The notes: generated from the sequence alone by a model not told the origin. DNA of 5,185 nt from an uncultured Odoribacter sp. (GCA_900548135.1 URJC01000213.1:1-5185), one strand, 5' to 3'; shown: positions 1 through 5,185, numbered from the stretch's first letter. Program-made: numbers and translations.

Positions 1-434
1 CGGAGAAACACCGAGAAGAATGGCCATCTGGTCGATGAACGCCCCGGTTCCTCCTGCACAGTTGCCGTTCATCCGCAGGTCGGAAGGATGTCCCTCGGAG
101 AAAAACACCATTTTGGCGTCCTCGCCACCGATGTCTATCATGGTGGAAACATCCGGATGGTATATTCTTATATATTGTGTGGCAGCCACCACCTCCTGCA
201 CGAAGGGCAGCGACCACCGGCGATACCCATTCCCACCGATCCGGTAAGACAGACGGACAGTTCCGCCTCTCCGAATTGTTCCCGTATGGCCCGCAGGCAG
301 CCGTGCAGGCACTCCCTGACTTTCGCCTGATGTCTTTGATAAATATTCAGCACGACACTCCCGCTTTCCCTGTCGACCAGCACTGCTTTCAGTGTGGTTG
401 ATCCGATATCTATACCTATATTATATCTGTTCAT
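1..434 (-). pseudogene. Acyl-CoA dehydratase activase (BadF/BadG/HgdC ATPase family), N-terminal part, frameshifted and cut by the window edge
   Basis: Family members are ATPases with a [4Fe-4S] cluster that inject an electron into (R)-2-hydroxyacyl-CoA dehydratases or benzoyl-CoA reductases. The start at 434 gives MNRYNIGIDIGSTT, with the phosphate-binding DxGST motif at residues 9-13. This frame reads as family sequence to GSVGMGIA (residue 72, bases 219-221), then turns into GGRCPSCRRWW and stops at 168-170. The family sequence resumes in another frame from about base 216 to base 1: RWSLPFVQEVVAATQYIRIY, then MIDIGGEDAK (second phosphate motif), then RMNGNCAGGTGAFIDQM, whose Cys matches the cluster ligand of HgdC. 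Only two bases separate the two frames, where the family usually has two residues (such as ER), so a 4-base loss fits best and a 1-base loss is possible. The missing remainder lies left of the window; large Bacteroidales/clostridial members exceed 1,000 residues. The family call is firm. Whether the shift is biological or a sequence error cannot be seen here. Confidence 0.85.
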
Positions 435-443
435 ACCAATATG

Positions 444-487
444 TTTTACCCACATGTTTGACATACATGTCAAACATGTGGGTAAAA
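444..487. repeat. Perfect 21-bp-arm inverted repeat upstream of the activase gene
   Basis: Bases 444-464 and 467-487 are exact reverse complements around a two-base centre (465-466). The arms contain CCCACATGTTTGACAT and its complement. Read on the minus strand it occupies -10 to -53 relative to the activase ATG at 434, so it is either a DNA operator or a hairpin in the 5' leader covering the ribosome-entry region. The outer ends are T-rich on the 5' side and A-rich on the 3' side on both strands, the opposite of an intrinsic terminator. The binding protein is unknown. Confidence 0.85.
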
Positions 488-743
488 ATAGGCATTTTTT
501 GGGGAACAGACAAATTTATGGCGGGGATTATTGTTTGTTTTTTCTTTCCCTTTGGCTTCTTGCCAGGGATTTTACATGCAGGTGCAGTAGCGGAAATAGG
601 ACGGAAAAGGCTGAATTTAAATTTAAACAATACATATTTGAGCTATGCGCTTGTCAAATAATGAATATACAAAAAAAACAAAGTAATTTTTATGAATCTT
701 AAAATAACATTGGCATGAGGGTAAAAATACAACAATTATTTTA
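488..743. other. AT-rich divergent intergenic region
   Basis: This stretch separates the minus-strand activase from the plus-strand DUF3825-like gene and should hold both promoters. I see no convincing Bacteroides-type promoter (TTTG, about 19-21 bases, TAnnTTTG) on either strand. The nearest match, on the minus strand, is a TTTG complement at about 653-656 with a poor TATGTATT-like box 18 bases further on. Bases 617-630 contain the AT palindrome ATTTAAATTTAAAT or close to it, of no clear meaning. The open frames across it have no recognisable protein character. Confidence 0.4.
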
Positions 744-1548
744 ATGCGCTACAATTTTTTCATTTCAAATTCTGTCGTTTCAATAGAAATTCCTGCCTTT
801 GTAAAAAATATCAATGTGAAACTTTTTGAATACGCGTGGTTTATTGATTTTCATGAGGCTATAGAAGATTTGAAATCTATGGCCATGGAAGAAGATTGGG
901 ACTATAAGAATAGTCCTATCGGGAAAAATCCAATATTAGAAAATTACATAAAACACACATTTGTAAAGCTTTACGAAGAACAAAAAGTTTTGGAGTAAAA
1001 TAGGCATTCATTGTTTAATACAGGGTTAGTCACTGATTATCAAGAAAAAATATTTGCATTATGCCAAAAAACAGAAGGCCTGGGTCTATCCAATGGTTTT
1101 TCTTAGGATGGTGTAAGGCTAGCGACAGAGATTTAATGAAATTTACCAGCCTGTCTGAAAATGCAAACTGCTTTGAAAATTCGTCAGATTTAATATATGG
1201 CACGAAATTAGAATTGCGTACAAATGTTAATCACATTATAGATGATAATATAGCAAGATTTCCGAAAGCCTTACAAGCTATGGATAAATATCAATTGGGC
1301 GTTTTGCTTCAAGGAACGATAAATGATGCCATTAGAAGGATTAGGCGGAACTATAAAACCAAGTTCCTCAATACTATGATGGATATTTACAGTTATTATT
1401 ACCATTATGTTTGTCATCTAAAACATCTGCCGATTTAGCTTTGGTAATAGAAAAAGAGAATGGAGTTTATCGGGCATCAACGTGTTTAACACTTGATATG
1501 GCTGTAAATAATGCCAGATTAATTGCTAAACCAGACGATGAATGTTAA
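744..1548 (+). pseudogene. Degenerate DUF3825-like gene (one internal stop, at least two frameshifts)
   Basis: Three reading frames join into one protein of about 268 residues that resembles DUF3825 proteins as I remember them; molecular function is unknown. Piece 1 starts at 744 (MRYNFFISNSVV) and contains KLFEYAWF, EEDWDYKNSP and ILENYIKHTFVKLYEE. It meets TAA at 996-998 but continues in the same frame with HSLFNTGLVTDYQEKIFAL up to TAG at 1104. Piece 2 is two bases out of phase, effectively from about 1094: WFFLGWCKASDRDL, LIYGTKLELRTNVNHIIDDN, ARFP, RRIRRNYKT (about 1360). Piece 3 runs from 1363: VPQYYDGYLQLLLPLCL, SADLALVIEKENG, LTLDMAVNNARLIAKPDDEC, ending at 1546-1548. A last lost base is likely, because GATGAATG+G+TTA would restore the expected DEWL ending. 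The continuity of pieces across frames is seen directly; the family name is from memory. The gene cannot make a full-length protein as written. Confidence 0.75.
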
Positions 1549-1584
1549 AAGTGTAAAAAACTTATAGGTATCAAATGATTGCGC

Positions 1585-1592
1585 TATCTTTG
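1585..1592 (+). promoter_or_regulatory. Bacteroides-type -7 promoter box, TATCTTTG
   Basis: TATCTTTG matches the Bacteroidetes primary-sigma -7 consensus TAnnTTTG exactly. The expected upstream TTTG element about 20 bases earlier is not evident (the region near 1559-1566 reads AACTTATA), so this is half a promoter by sequence. It lies after the DUF3825-like remnant. A transcript from it would start near 1600 and meet the terminator at 1698-1727, or read through into the HxlR-like gene. Confidence 0.4.
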
Positions 1593-1599
1593 TAATCAA

Positions 1600-1727
1600 T
1601 ATAAGTATAAAGGATTATATCATTTAAGTTGAAAAATAAGTTTTGATTTACAAAAAAGAAGATATATTTAAAAGACAGATTTAAAGATTGATTATATGAG
1701 GGCACTTTTAAAGTGCTCTCTTTTTTT
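1600..1727 (+). ncRNA. Candidate small RNA or attenuated leader between a -7 box and an intrinsic terminator
   Basis: A consensus -7 box at 1585-1592 and a strong terminator ending at 1727 enclose about 130 AT-rich bases with no credible coding frame. The arrangement would give a transcript of roughly 125 nt. I recognise no known RNA family in it. Alternatives are a 5' leader of the HxlR-like gene at 1774 with premature termination, or the 3' end of a transcript from the DUF3825-like remnant. The 5' end is a guess from promoter geometry. Confidence 0.25.
1698..1727 (+). terminator. Rho-independent terminator
   Basis: Bases 1698-1708 (GAGGGCACTTT) pair with 1710-1720 (AAAGTGCTCTC) over 11 positions with one G-U pair. 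In practice the A-T pairs nearest the centre would open to form the loop. Seven T residues follow directly at 1721-1727. The T run on the plus strand makes it a plus-strand terminator, lying 46 bases before the HxlR-like start codon. Confidence 0.85.
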
Positions 1728-1773
1728 GTCTTATTTTAATGTATCCTTTTCGTTTCCTTTATAAAGCAGAGCC

Positions 1774-2016
1774 ATGTACGAACATAAGATACCACCGATA
1801 GATTTGGATTGTGGTGTGACATTAACCCAATACGTCATGGTTGCGAAGTGGAAACCCTATCTGATAAACTGCATGACGAAAGGGATCCATTGTCCCGTAG
1901 AATTCGCAACGTGCGATAAAAGGAGCGGCGAGTCGCTCGTCCCGGTTATCCGCCTGATGGATGCCTGGGGTAACGAGCATCGGAAGATGTTCGATGAAAT
2001 GGGGAATGTTATCTGA
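1774..2016 (+). CDS. HxlR-family transcriptional regulator with an internal in-frame deletion (probably non-functional)
   Basis: HxlR proteins are small dimeric winged-helix regulators, usually about 100-120 residues; this open frame has 80. Residues 1-43 match the family N-terminus (MYEHKIP, DLDCGVTLTQYVM, KWKPYLI, KGIHCPVE), that is the first helices including the conserved KWKP-type turn. Residues 51-75 match the C-terminal dimerisation helix: SGESLVPVIRLMDAWGNEHR, like the usual LGESLLPVI...WG. The usual middle, containing the recognition helix (typically PGATxRVLxxQLxELExxG) and the wing (PPKVEYxLT), is missing, about 40 codons by comparison with remembered family members. The junction lies around EFATCDKR. 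The frame stays open, so a mini-protein could be made with both helix ends but no DNA-reading element. No Shine-Dalgarno is evident, which is common in this phylum. I consider it a remnant, or less likely a dimerisation-only antagonist. Family assignment is confident. Confidence 0.75.
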   Translation: MYEHKIPPIDLDCGVTLTQYVMVAKWKPYLINCMTKGIHCPVEFATCDKRSGESLVPVIRLMDAWGNEHRKMFDEMGNVI

Positions 2017-2045
2017 TTTAGTACGGATTTTTCAAATGCATCTAT

Positions 2046-2154
2046 TCACTTAAACGTGGATTGTCTCATCATCATTGCCTTGTCCGTTTTCAGCACCCTG
2101 AATTTCTGCCCGAAGAAATGCGCCTTTTGCATAGACCTGTGATTTCTCGTACAT
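2046..2154 (-). other. Short minus-strand open frames, possibly a gene remnant
   Basis: Two overlapping minus-strand frames look more protein-like than their surroundings. One starts at 2154 and ends at 2050 (34 codons: MYEKSQVYAKGAFLRAEIQG and an acidic tail). The other starts at 2132 and ends at 2046 (28 codons: MQKAHFFGQKFRVLKTDKAM and a basic end). I recognise neither. They cannot both be under strong protein selection, so this may be a fragment of a decayed gene, a conserved non-coding element, or chance. Confidence 0.15.
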
Positions 2155-2278
2155 GGTGAGGAATCTGTTTTATTCTATTGTTGAAGCTCCTTGTTTCATT
2201 TTACTTTCAGTAATGCTGAAAATTTTAGTATGTCTTTAAACGTAGGTTTATTTTTTCTTTCTATTCCGATTCCGGGTT

Positions 2279-2401
2279 TTATCCCGTCAGACCGGTTCGC
2301 CTGGACCGGTCCGCTAAGGCTTTCCTTCTCTGACCGGCAGAAACGACCGGGTCGACAATTCCGATCACCGAAGACGGATTAGTAACGAAATAAACCTTCA
2401 T
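2279..2401 (-). other. Short minus-strand open frame of 40 codons, unrecognised
   Basis: The frame starts with ATG at 2401 and ends with TAA at 2279-2281. It reads MKVYFVTNPSSVIGIVDPVV followed by a basic end rich in Arg and Lys. It covers the GC-rich GACCGG patch, so its composition may just reflect those repeats. No family is recognised and no clear ribosome binding site stands at normal distance. It is only a candidate. Confidence 0.15.
2290..2350. repeat. Four GACCGG repeats in a GC-rich patch
   Basis: GACCGG occurs at 2290, 2304, 2332 and 2345, giving spacings of 14, 28 and 13 bases, roughly multiples of 14. The first two copies also form an inverted pair, GACCGG (2290-2295) with CCGGTC (2306-2311), around a 10-base loop. 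The last lies in CGACCGGGTCG, an odd-length palindrome. The patch stands out from AT-rich flanks. Possible readings are protein-binding sites, a small palindromic repeat element, or a residue of a GC-rich gene. Confidence 0.5.
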
Positions 2402-2459
2402 TTTCACTGGTTAGTTACCAAATCCTTACCTGTTCCTTATCGGACAATAACGATAGTGG

Positions 2460-2487
2460 TTTGTTCACAAATAAAAAAATACACTTG
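2460..2487 (+). promoter_or_regulatory. Possible promoter of the lipoprotein gene
   Basis: TTTG at 2460-2463 and TACACTTG at 2480-2487 resemble the Bacteroidetes -33 and -7 boxes. The second box has one mismatch to TAnnTTTG. The 16-base spacer is shorter than the usual 19-21, so the match is weak. It would give a leader of about 60 bases before the ATG at 2556. Confidence 0.25.
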
Positions 2488-2555
2488 TTGGGGTACCCGT
2501 TAGCCCGTATTTTAGATTTAAATAAATAATAAATAAACTATTTTAACTTTTTACT

Positions 2556-3692
2556 ATGAAAACAATTTTTTTACGAGTGCTATTACTGTGTATGGGGATC
2601 GTTTTTTTTGCTTGCAATGATGATGATAAGGAAGATCTTCCGGAGCCGGCAGAATTACAAGTTTCACCCTCGAAATTGGAGTTTTTGGGGAATGGGGGAC
2701 GGGATTCCGTGATGATTCTTACGCTTTTGGATACTTGGGATGCGGAGAGTTCGGAGACTTGGTGTAAAATAACTCCCTCCGGCAACTTGTTGCTGGTTGA
2801 TGTGGAGGCGGTTACTATGCCGACGGAACGGGCAGCAGTCATCACCGTGACCTCGGGGGAAGAAAAGAAAGAGATCCCCGTTTTTCAAAAGGGAGCTTCC
2901 ACGTTGACGGCAGAACTCGATACGGTGAGACTTGACGTTAAAGGTACGGCGGTCGACGTGAGAATAACGGCTAGTTCAACTGATTGGACTTTCTCGACAG
3001 AGTTGACGTGGTGTCACCTGAGCAAAAACGGCGAATATTTGGTGGTTGCGGCAGATCCGAACGAATCGGCAGATCCCAATGTAGGGGAAATATTTTTGAC
3101 TTTGAATGAGAAAAAAGTGAGATTAATCGTGGAACAGGCCGGAGAAACTGCGAATGAAGATAAAGTGGGAGGGGTTTATGTTAATGAAAGTGGGGATGTT
3201 GTCGGAATTATCATTGCGATTACAGAAACCGACAAATATGTAGTGTCCTTAGAAGAAGACAACAATATGCCTTTTGCGTTTTTCTTTAATGATATAATAG
3301 ATACGCGGGAGTATGAAAAGGATGGTAAAGCGGCATTGGAAAAAGTTAAACAAGAAAATAATTGGGAGTCCAACTATACATGGGCTGCAACTTGTAAAAA
3401 CATGGAGACTTCGACAAAAGTAACAGGCTGGTATATCCCTGGATCTGGTGAAGATGTGGTATGGAATGCTTTGGCGGATAATTTTGACGTTTTGAACGAA
3501 GCCTTGACAGCAAATGGAGGAGACTCTTTGAGAAAGGGAAATTCAAGCGATAAGTATTGTACGTCTACCATGTGTATCGAGAATTCTTACGCTGCGATTT
3601 ATCGAATTTTTTTAAATGATATTACGGATAAATATACGGCTGGTGGTATGGATTATCTATATATCCGTCCCGTTTTACATATAACCCAATAG
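2556..3692 (+). CDS. BACON-domain lipoprotein with a DUF1566/Lcl-like C-terminal domain
   Basis: The 378-residue protein starts with a lipoprotein signal peptide (hydrophobic residues 4-19, FFA before Cys20). The mature N-terminus, CNDDDKED, has the acidic run typical of Bacteroidetes surface-lipoprotein export signals, so the outer face of the outer membrane is likely. Residues about 34-113 and 117-196 are two BACON domains: each has the central W, the second W eight residues later (W61/W69 and W144/W152), and the closing VxQxG-type strand (VFQKG, VEQAG). In both, the second W is followed by Cys. From about 204 to the end is a single domain with VGGVYVN, GWYIPG, YCTST and YIRPV, resembling the GWxLP / YWSST / VRPV pattern of DUF1566/Lcl-like domains. 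BACON domains are thought to bind carbohydrate or mucin or act as spacers, so ligand binding at the surface is an inference. The leader is AT-rich without Shine-Dalgarno. The gene ends 126 bases before the sigma gene with no clear terminator, so cotranscription is possible. Confidence 0.85.
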   Translation: MKTIFLRVLLLCMGIVFFACNDDDKEDLPEPAELQVSPSKLEFLGNGGRDSVMILTLLDTWDAESSETWCKITPSGNLLLVDVEAVTMPTERAAVITVTSGEEKKEIPVFQKGASTLTAELDTVRLDVKGTAVDVRITASSTDWTFSTELTWCHLSKNGEYLVVAADPNESADPNVGEIFLTLNEKKVRLIVEQAGETANEDKVGGVYVNESGDVVGIIIAITETDKYVVSLEEDNNMPFAFFFNDIIDTREYEKDGKAALEKVKQENNWESNYTWAATCKNMETSTKVTGWYIPGSGEDVVWNALADNFDVLNEALTANGGDSLRKGNSSDKYCTSTMCIENSYAAIYRIFLNDITDKYTAGGMDYLYIRPVLHITQ

Positions 3693-3810
3693 AGAAGGAA
3701 CCGAAATTTCAAATGATCTGCATCTGGTCGGTAAACAGGCTGGATGTAGATTGCTTTCTTCGGGGCTCTTTCCTCATTGTATCAGGTTTTTAGTGTATCA
3801 TGAAAGGTAG

Positions 3811-3815
3811 GGAGG
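3811..3815 (+). promoter_or_regulatory. Shine-Dalgarno sequence (GGAGG) of the sigma gene
   Basis: GGAGG, within AGGGAGGAAT, lies three bases before ATG 3819. Such a strong site is unusual for Bacteroidetes, and the spacing is shorter than the usual 5-9 bases. No upstream in-frame start is possible because a TGA stands at 3801-3803. A second ATG at 3800, in another frame, opens an 18-codon frame (MKGREEYVKEDF...) that overlaps the sigma start and ends at 3856. Confidence 0.6.
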
Positions 3816-3818
3816 AAT

Positions 3819-4376
3819 ATGTCAAAGAAGATTTTACAATTTTTGGAAGATGTTAATAATAAGCGGGAAACGGCATGGAGGAGGTTATACAAAAATTATT
3901 ATATCCCACTTTGCCACTATGCTCTGAAAATTGTAAATGACAGGATTCTGGCCGAAGATGTCGTGCAGGAGGTTTTGGTGCGCATGTGGGAAGTTCCCTT
4001 AAGTTTTGATAGCGTATCTGCCTTGATGACTTATCTATATCGTTCTGTTCATAACAATTCCCTGAAATTGTTGCAGGCGGAGAGCTGTGTGACGGCCAAT
4101 CCCGTGGATCATTGGAGTGAGAGTAAATCTGCTCCTGAACCTGATATGCTGTCTGTGATTATTTTGGAGGAATCTGTCCATAAATTTCGGATGTTAATTG
4201 ATCAATTGCCCAGGATGCAGAGGACAGTTATTCTGTTAAGTTTAGAGGAGAAAACCGTAAAAGAGATCGCAATGTTATTGTCAATTAGTCCGAATACCGT
4301 GAAGAAATATAAAAAAGAAGCTTACACTTTTTTAAGAAAAATGCTGTCTAACGATTCCTATATTATCTTTTCCTGA
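3819..4376 (+). CDS. ECF-type RNA polymerase sigma factor, Bacteroidetes sigma-70 family
   Basis: The 185-residue length is usual for an extracytoplasmic-function sigma factor. Residues about 22-86 are the sigma-2 domain, with the region 2.2 core AEDVVQEVLVRMWE (residues 45-58), which contacts the polymerase clamp and the -10 element. A variable linker (about 88-118) replaces sigma-3. Residues about 124-176 are sigma-4, with LPRMQRTVILLSLEEKTVKE and the helix-turn-helix KEIAMLLSISPNTVKKYKKE that reads the -35 element. The adjacent gene codes for a FecR-like anti-sigma factor, 115 bases downstream, so this sigma factor is most likely held inactive at the inner membrane until an outer-membrane TonB-dependent receptor signals. 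The target is expected to be a SusC/SusD-type uptake locus to the right, not seen here. Family is certain; the regulon is inferred. Confidence 0.95.
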   Translation: MSKKILQFLEDVNNKRETAWRRLYKNYYIPLCHYALKIVNDRILAEDVVQEVLVRMWEVPLSFDSVSALMTYLYRSVHNNSLKLLQAESCVTANPVDHWSESKSAPEPDMLSVIILEESVHKFRMLIDQLPRMQRTVILLSLEEKTVKEIAMLLSISPNTVKKYKKEAYTFLRKMLSNDSYIIFS

Positions 4377-4491
4377 TGTATGGATGTAATATACACGTAT
4401 TCTGTGTTTTATAGGTGTATGCTTAAAATTGTTTACCAAAAAGGTACCTGTTTGACGTCTTTTTAGATTTTTAGAGTAAAAACGTTAGTTT

Positions 4492-5185
4492 ATGCAAGAG
4501 AATTTGAATATACTTCAGGAGTTGTCCGAATTGATTCTACGGATTTTTACTACTCAGACTGGCCGGAAGGAGGAAGAGGGGGGGGGACATTCTCATTTGT
4601 CAACAGAAAAGTTTACCGAACGTTTACGGCAACCTGAACTTTTCGATGCGGGAAAGGCATTTCAGCAATTTGATAGAAATTACTTGTTGAGAAAACGGAG
4701 ATTACGGATATTGTGGCAGTGGAGTGTGGCCGTGGGGATCGTATTAGTTGTTGGAGCGGGATTTATTTTTTATAATCCTGTTCTTATCCCGGAGACTCCG
4801 ATAACCGTAGGGAGAAAACTGCAACCCGGAAAATTACAGCCGTTGGTTATTTTGGCTGACGGAGAACGGGTTATTTTGAGTGACAGCTCCATGGTTCTGA
4901 AAGAAAAAAATGGTTCTGTCATTTTGCAGGATTCGGGACGATTGACGTATTCTCCCTCTGTATCCAACGAAACTCTTTTGTATAATACGGTTACGGTGCC
5001 GCGTGGAAATGAGTTGCTGCTGTATTTATCGGATGGGACAAAAGTGTGGTTGAATGCAGATTCGGAATTGCGTTACCCGACGTTTTTTTCCGGGGAACGC
5101 CGGGAAGTGTGGTTGGTGGGGGAAGCTTATTTCGAGGTTGTTGCCGATTCGTCCCAACCTTTTTGGGTCTATTCGGCAAAAGGAA
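4492..5185 (+). CDS. FecR-family anti-sigma factor, N-terminal 231 residues (cut by the window edge)
   Basis: The frame opens at ATG 4492 and stays open to the end of the window. Residues 1-72 are cytoplasmic and expected to bind the sigma factor; they are poorly conserved and carry an acidic/Gly stretch, KEEEGGGH (26-33), encoded partly by nine G residues. A basic cluster (RKRRLR, 67-72) precedes a single membrane helix at about 74-94 ([20 protein letters not shown]). The periplasmic part has [11 protein letters not shown] (121-131), then the FecR core: [20 protein letters not shown] (168-187), NADSELRYP and [16 protein letters not shown] (201-216). These proteins relay a TonB-dependent receptor signal to the sigma factor. 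Typical length is about 300-400 residues, so perhaps half to two thirds is visible. No Shine-Dalgarno is seen, in contrast to the sigma gene. The 115-base gap before it has no terminator, so the two are probably one operon. Confidence 0.93.
   Translation, partial: MQENLNILQELSELILRIFTTQTGRKEEEGGGHSHLSTEKFTERLRQPELFDAGKAFQQFDRNYLLRKRRLRILWQWSVAVGIVLVVGAGFIFYNPVLIPETPITVGRKLQPGKLQPLVILADGERVILSDSSMVLKEKNGSVILQDSGRLTYSPSVSNETLLYNTVTVPRGNELLLYLSDGTKVWLNADSELRYPTFFSGERREVWLVGEAYFEVVADSSQPFWVYSAKG
4578..4586 (+). repeat. Run of nine G residues inside the FecR-like gene
   Basis: The nine-G run encodes the end of Glu29 and Gly30-Gly32. Gaining one G would bring TGA at 4635-4637 into frame. Losing one would bring TGA at 4688-4690 into frame. 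Both stops fall before the membrane helix (codons start near 4711), so slippage would abolish the membrane-anchored anti-sigma factor. Whether the tract varies in cells is not known from one sequence. Confidence 0.8.

Larger units (their letters stand above)
2017..2555. other. 539-bp stretch without a convincing gene
   Basis: Between the HxlR-like frame and the lipoprotein gene I find no recognisable protein on either strand. It holds two short minus-strand frames (2046-2154 and 2279-2401), a GC-rich patch with GACCGG repeats (2290-2350), a small hairpin TTTCAG-5 nt-CTGAAA near 2208-2224, and the presumed lipoprotein promoter and leader (about 2460-2555). No tRNA-like or insertion-sequence end is visible. 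Confidence 0.5.

Noticed and set aside
20..401. Plus-strand open frames of 74-80 codons over the activase
   Set aside because: They are antisense shadows; the minus-strand reading carries all the conserved ATPase motifs.
435..473. Upstream in-frame start for the activase at 473, adding MTCMSNMWVKHIG
   Set aside because: The extension is encoded by the palindrome itself, and family members begin right before the YNIGIDIGST motif, as given by ATG 434.
444..487. Palindrome as a bidirectional terminator
   Set aside because: Each strand has T residues before the stem and A residues after it, the reverse of what a terminator needs, and it lies between divergent, not convergent, genes.
392..702. 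Open frames of 69-102 codons across the palindrome and intergenic region
   Set aside because: They translate the palindrome and AT-rich spacer into unlikely sequence with no recognisable domain.
485..1008. AAAATAGGCATT direct repeat at 485-496 and 997-1008 as insertion-site duplication
   Set aside because: One shared AT-rich 12-mer is expected by chance in a window this size, and the DUF3825-like gene continues straight through the second copy, so nothing is bounded by the pair.
1061..1438. A separate 125-residue gene starting at 1061
   Set aside because: Its first 11 or so residues are out of frame with the homologous protein and its last 20 are frameshifted; the middle is the central piece of the DUF3825-like pseudogene.
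1696..1767. Short frame starting ATGAGGGCACTT
   Set aside because: It consists of the terminator stem and its T run, giving Leu/Phe-rich nonsense.
2191..2382. 63-codon plus-strand frame
   Set aside because: Composition is erratic, with no family similarity; it runs through AT-rich spacer and the GACCGG patch.
4770..5179. Minus-strand frames of 62-65 codons
   Set aside because: They are antisense to the clear FecR-like coding sequence.

Overview
The window looks like a Bacteroidales genome of moderate G+C, possibly Odoribacter/Butyricimonas-like. The evidence is an ECF sigma factor followed by a FecR-type anti-sigma gene, a BACON-domain lipoprotein with an acidic stretch after the lipobox cysteine, starts that mostly lack Shine-Dalgarno sequences, and a large-type acyl-CoA dehydratase activase. 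The genus is an inference; no rRNA or other marker gene is present.

Left part (1-2016) is decayed. At the left edge, on the minus strand, is the N-terminus of a 2-hydroxyacyl-CoA dehydratase activase (BadF/HgdC ATPase family), broken by a frameshift near 210-221. Ten bases upstream of its start codon is a perfect 21-bp-arm palindrome (444-487) whose flanks do not fit a terminator. Next, on the plus strand, is a gene resembling DUF3825 proteins (744-1548), with an in-frame stop and two or three frameshifts. A promoter-like -7 box (1585-1592) and a strong intrinsic terminator (1698-1727) then bracket about 130 bp without a gene, a candidate small RNA or leader. An 80-codon HxlR-family regulator follows (1774-2016); it has both ends of the fold but lacks the central recognition helix and wing.

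Middle (2017-2555) has no convincing gene. It holds two very short minus-strand frames and a GC-rich patch with four copies of GACCGG.

Right part (2556-5185) is intact and entirely plus strand. It contains a 378-residue surface-lipoprotein candidate (two BACON domains plus a DUF1566/Lcl-like C-terminal domain), an ECF sigma factor (185 aa), and a FecR-like anti-sigma factor running off the right edge. In Bacteroidetes, sigma/FecR pairs usually control a following SusC/SusD-type outer-membrane uptake system; that part would lie beyond 5185. The FecR gene has a run of nine G residues in its cytoplasmic coding part, where slippage would truncate the protein before its membrane segment. Three long open frames here argue that the lesions on the left are real decay rather than uniformly poor sequence.
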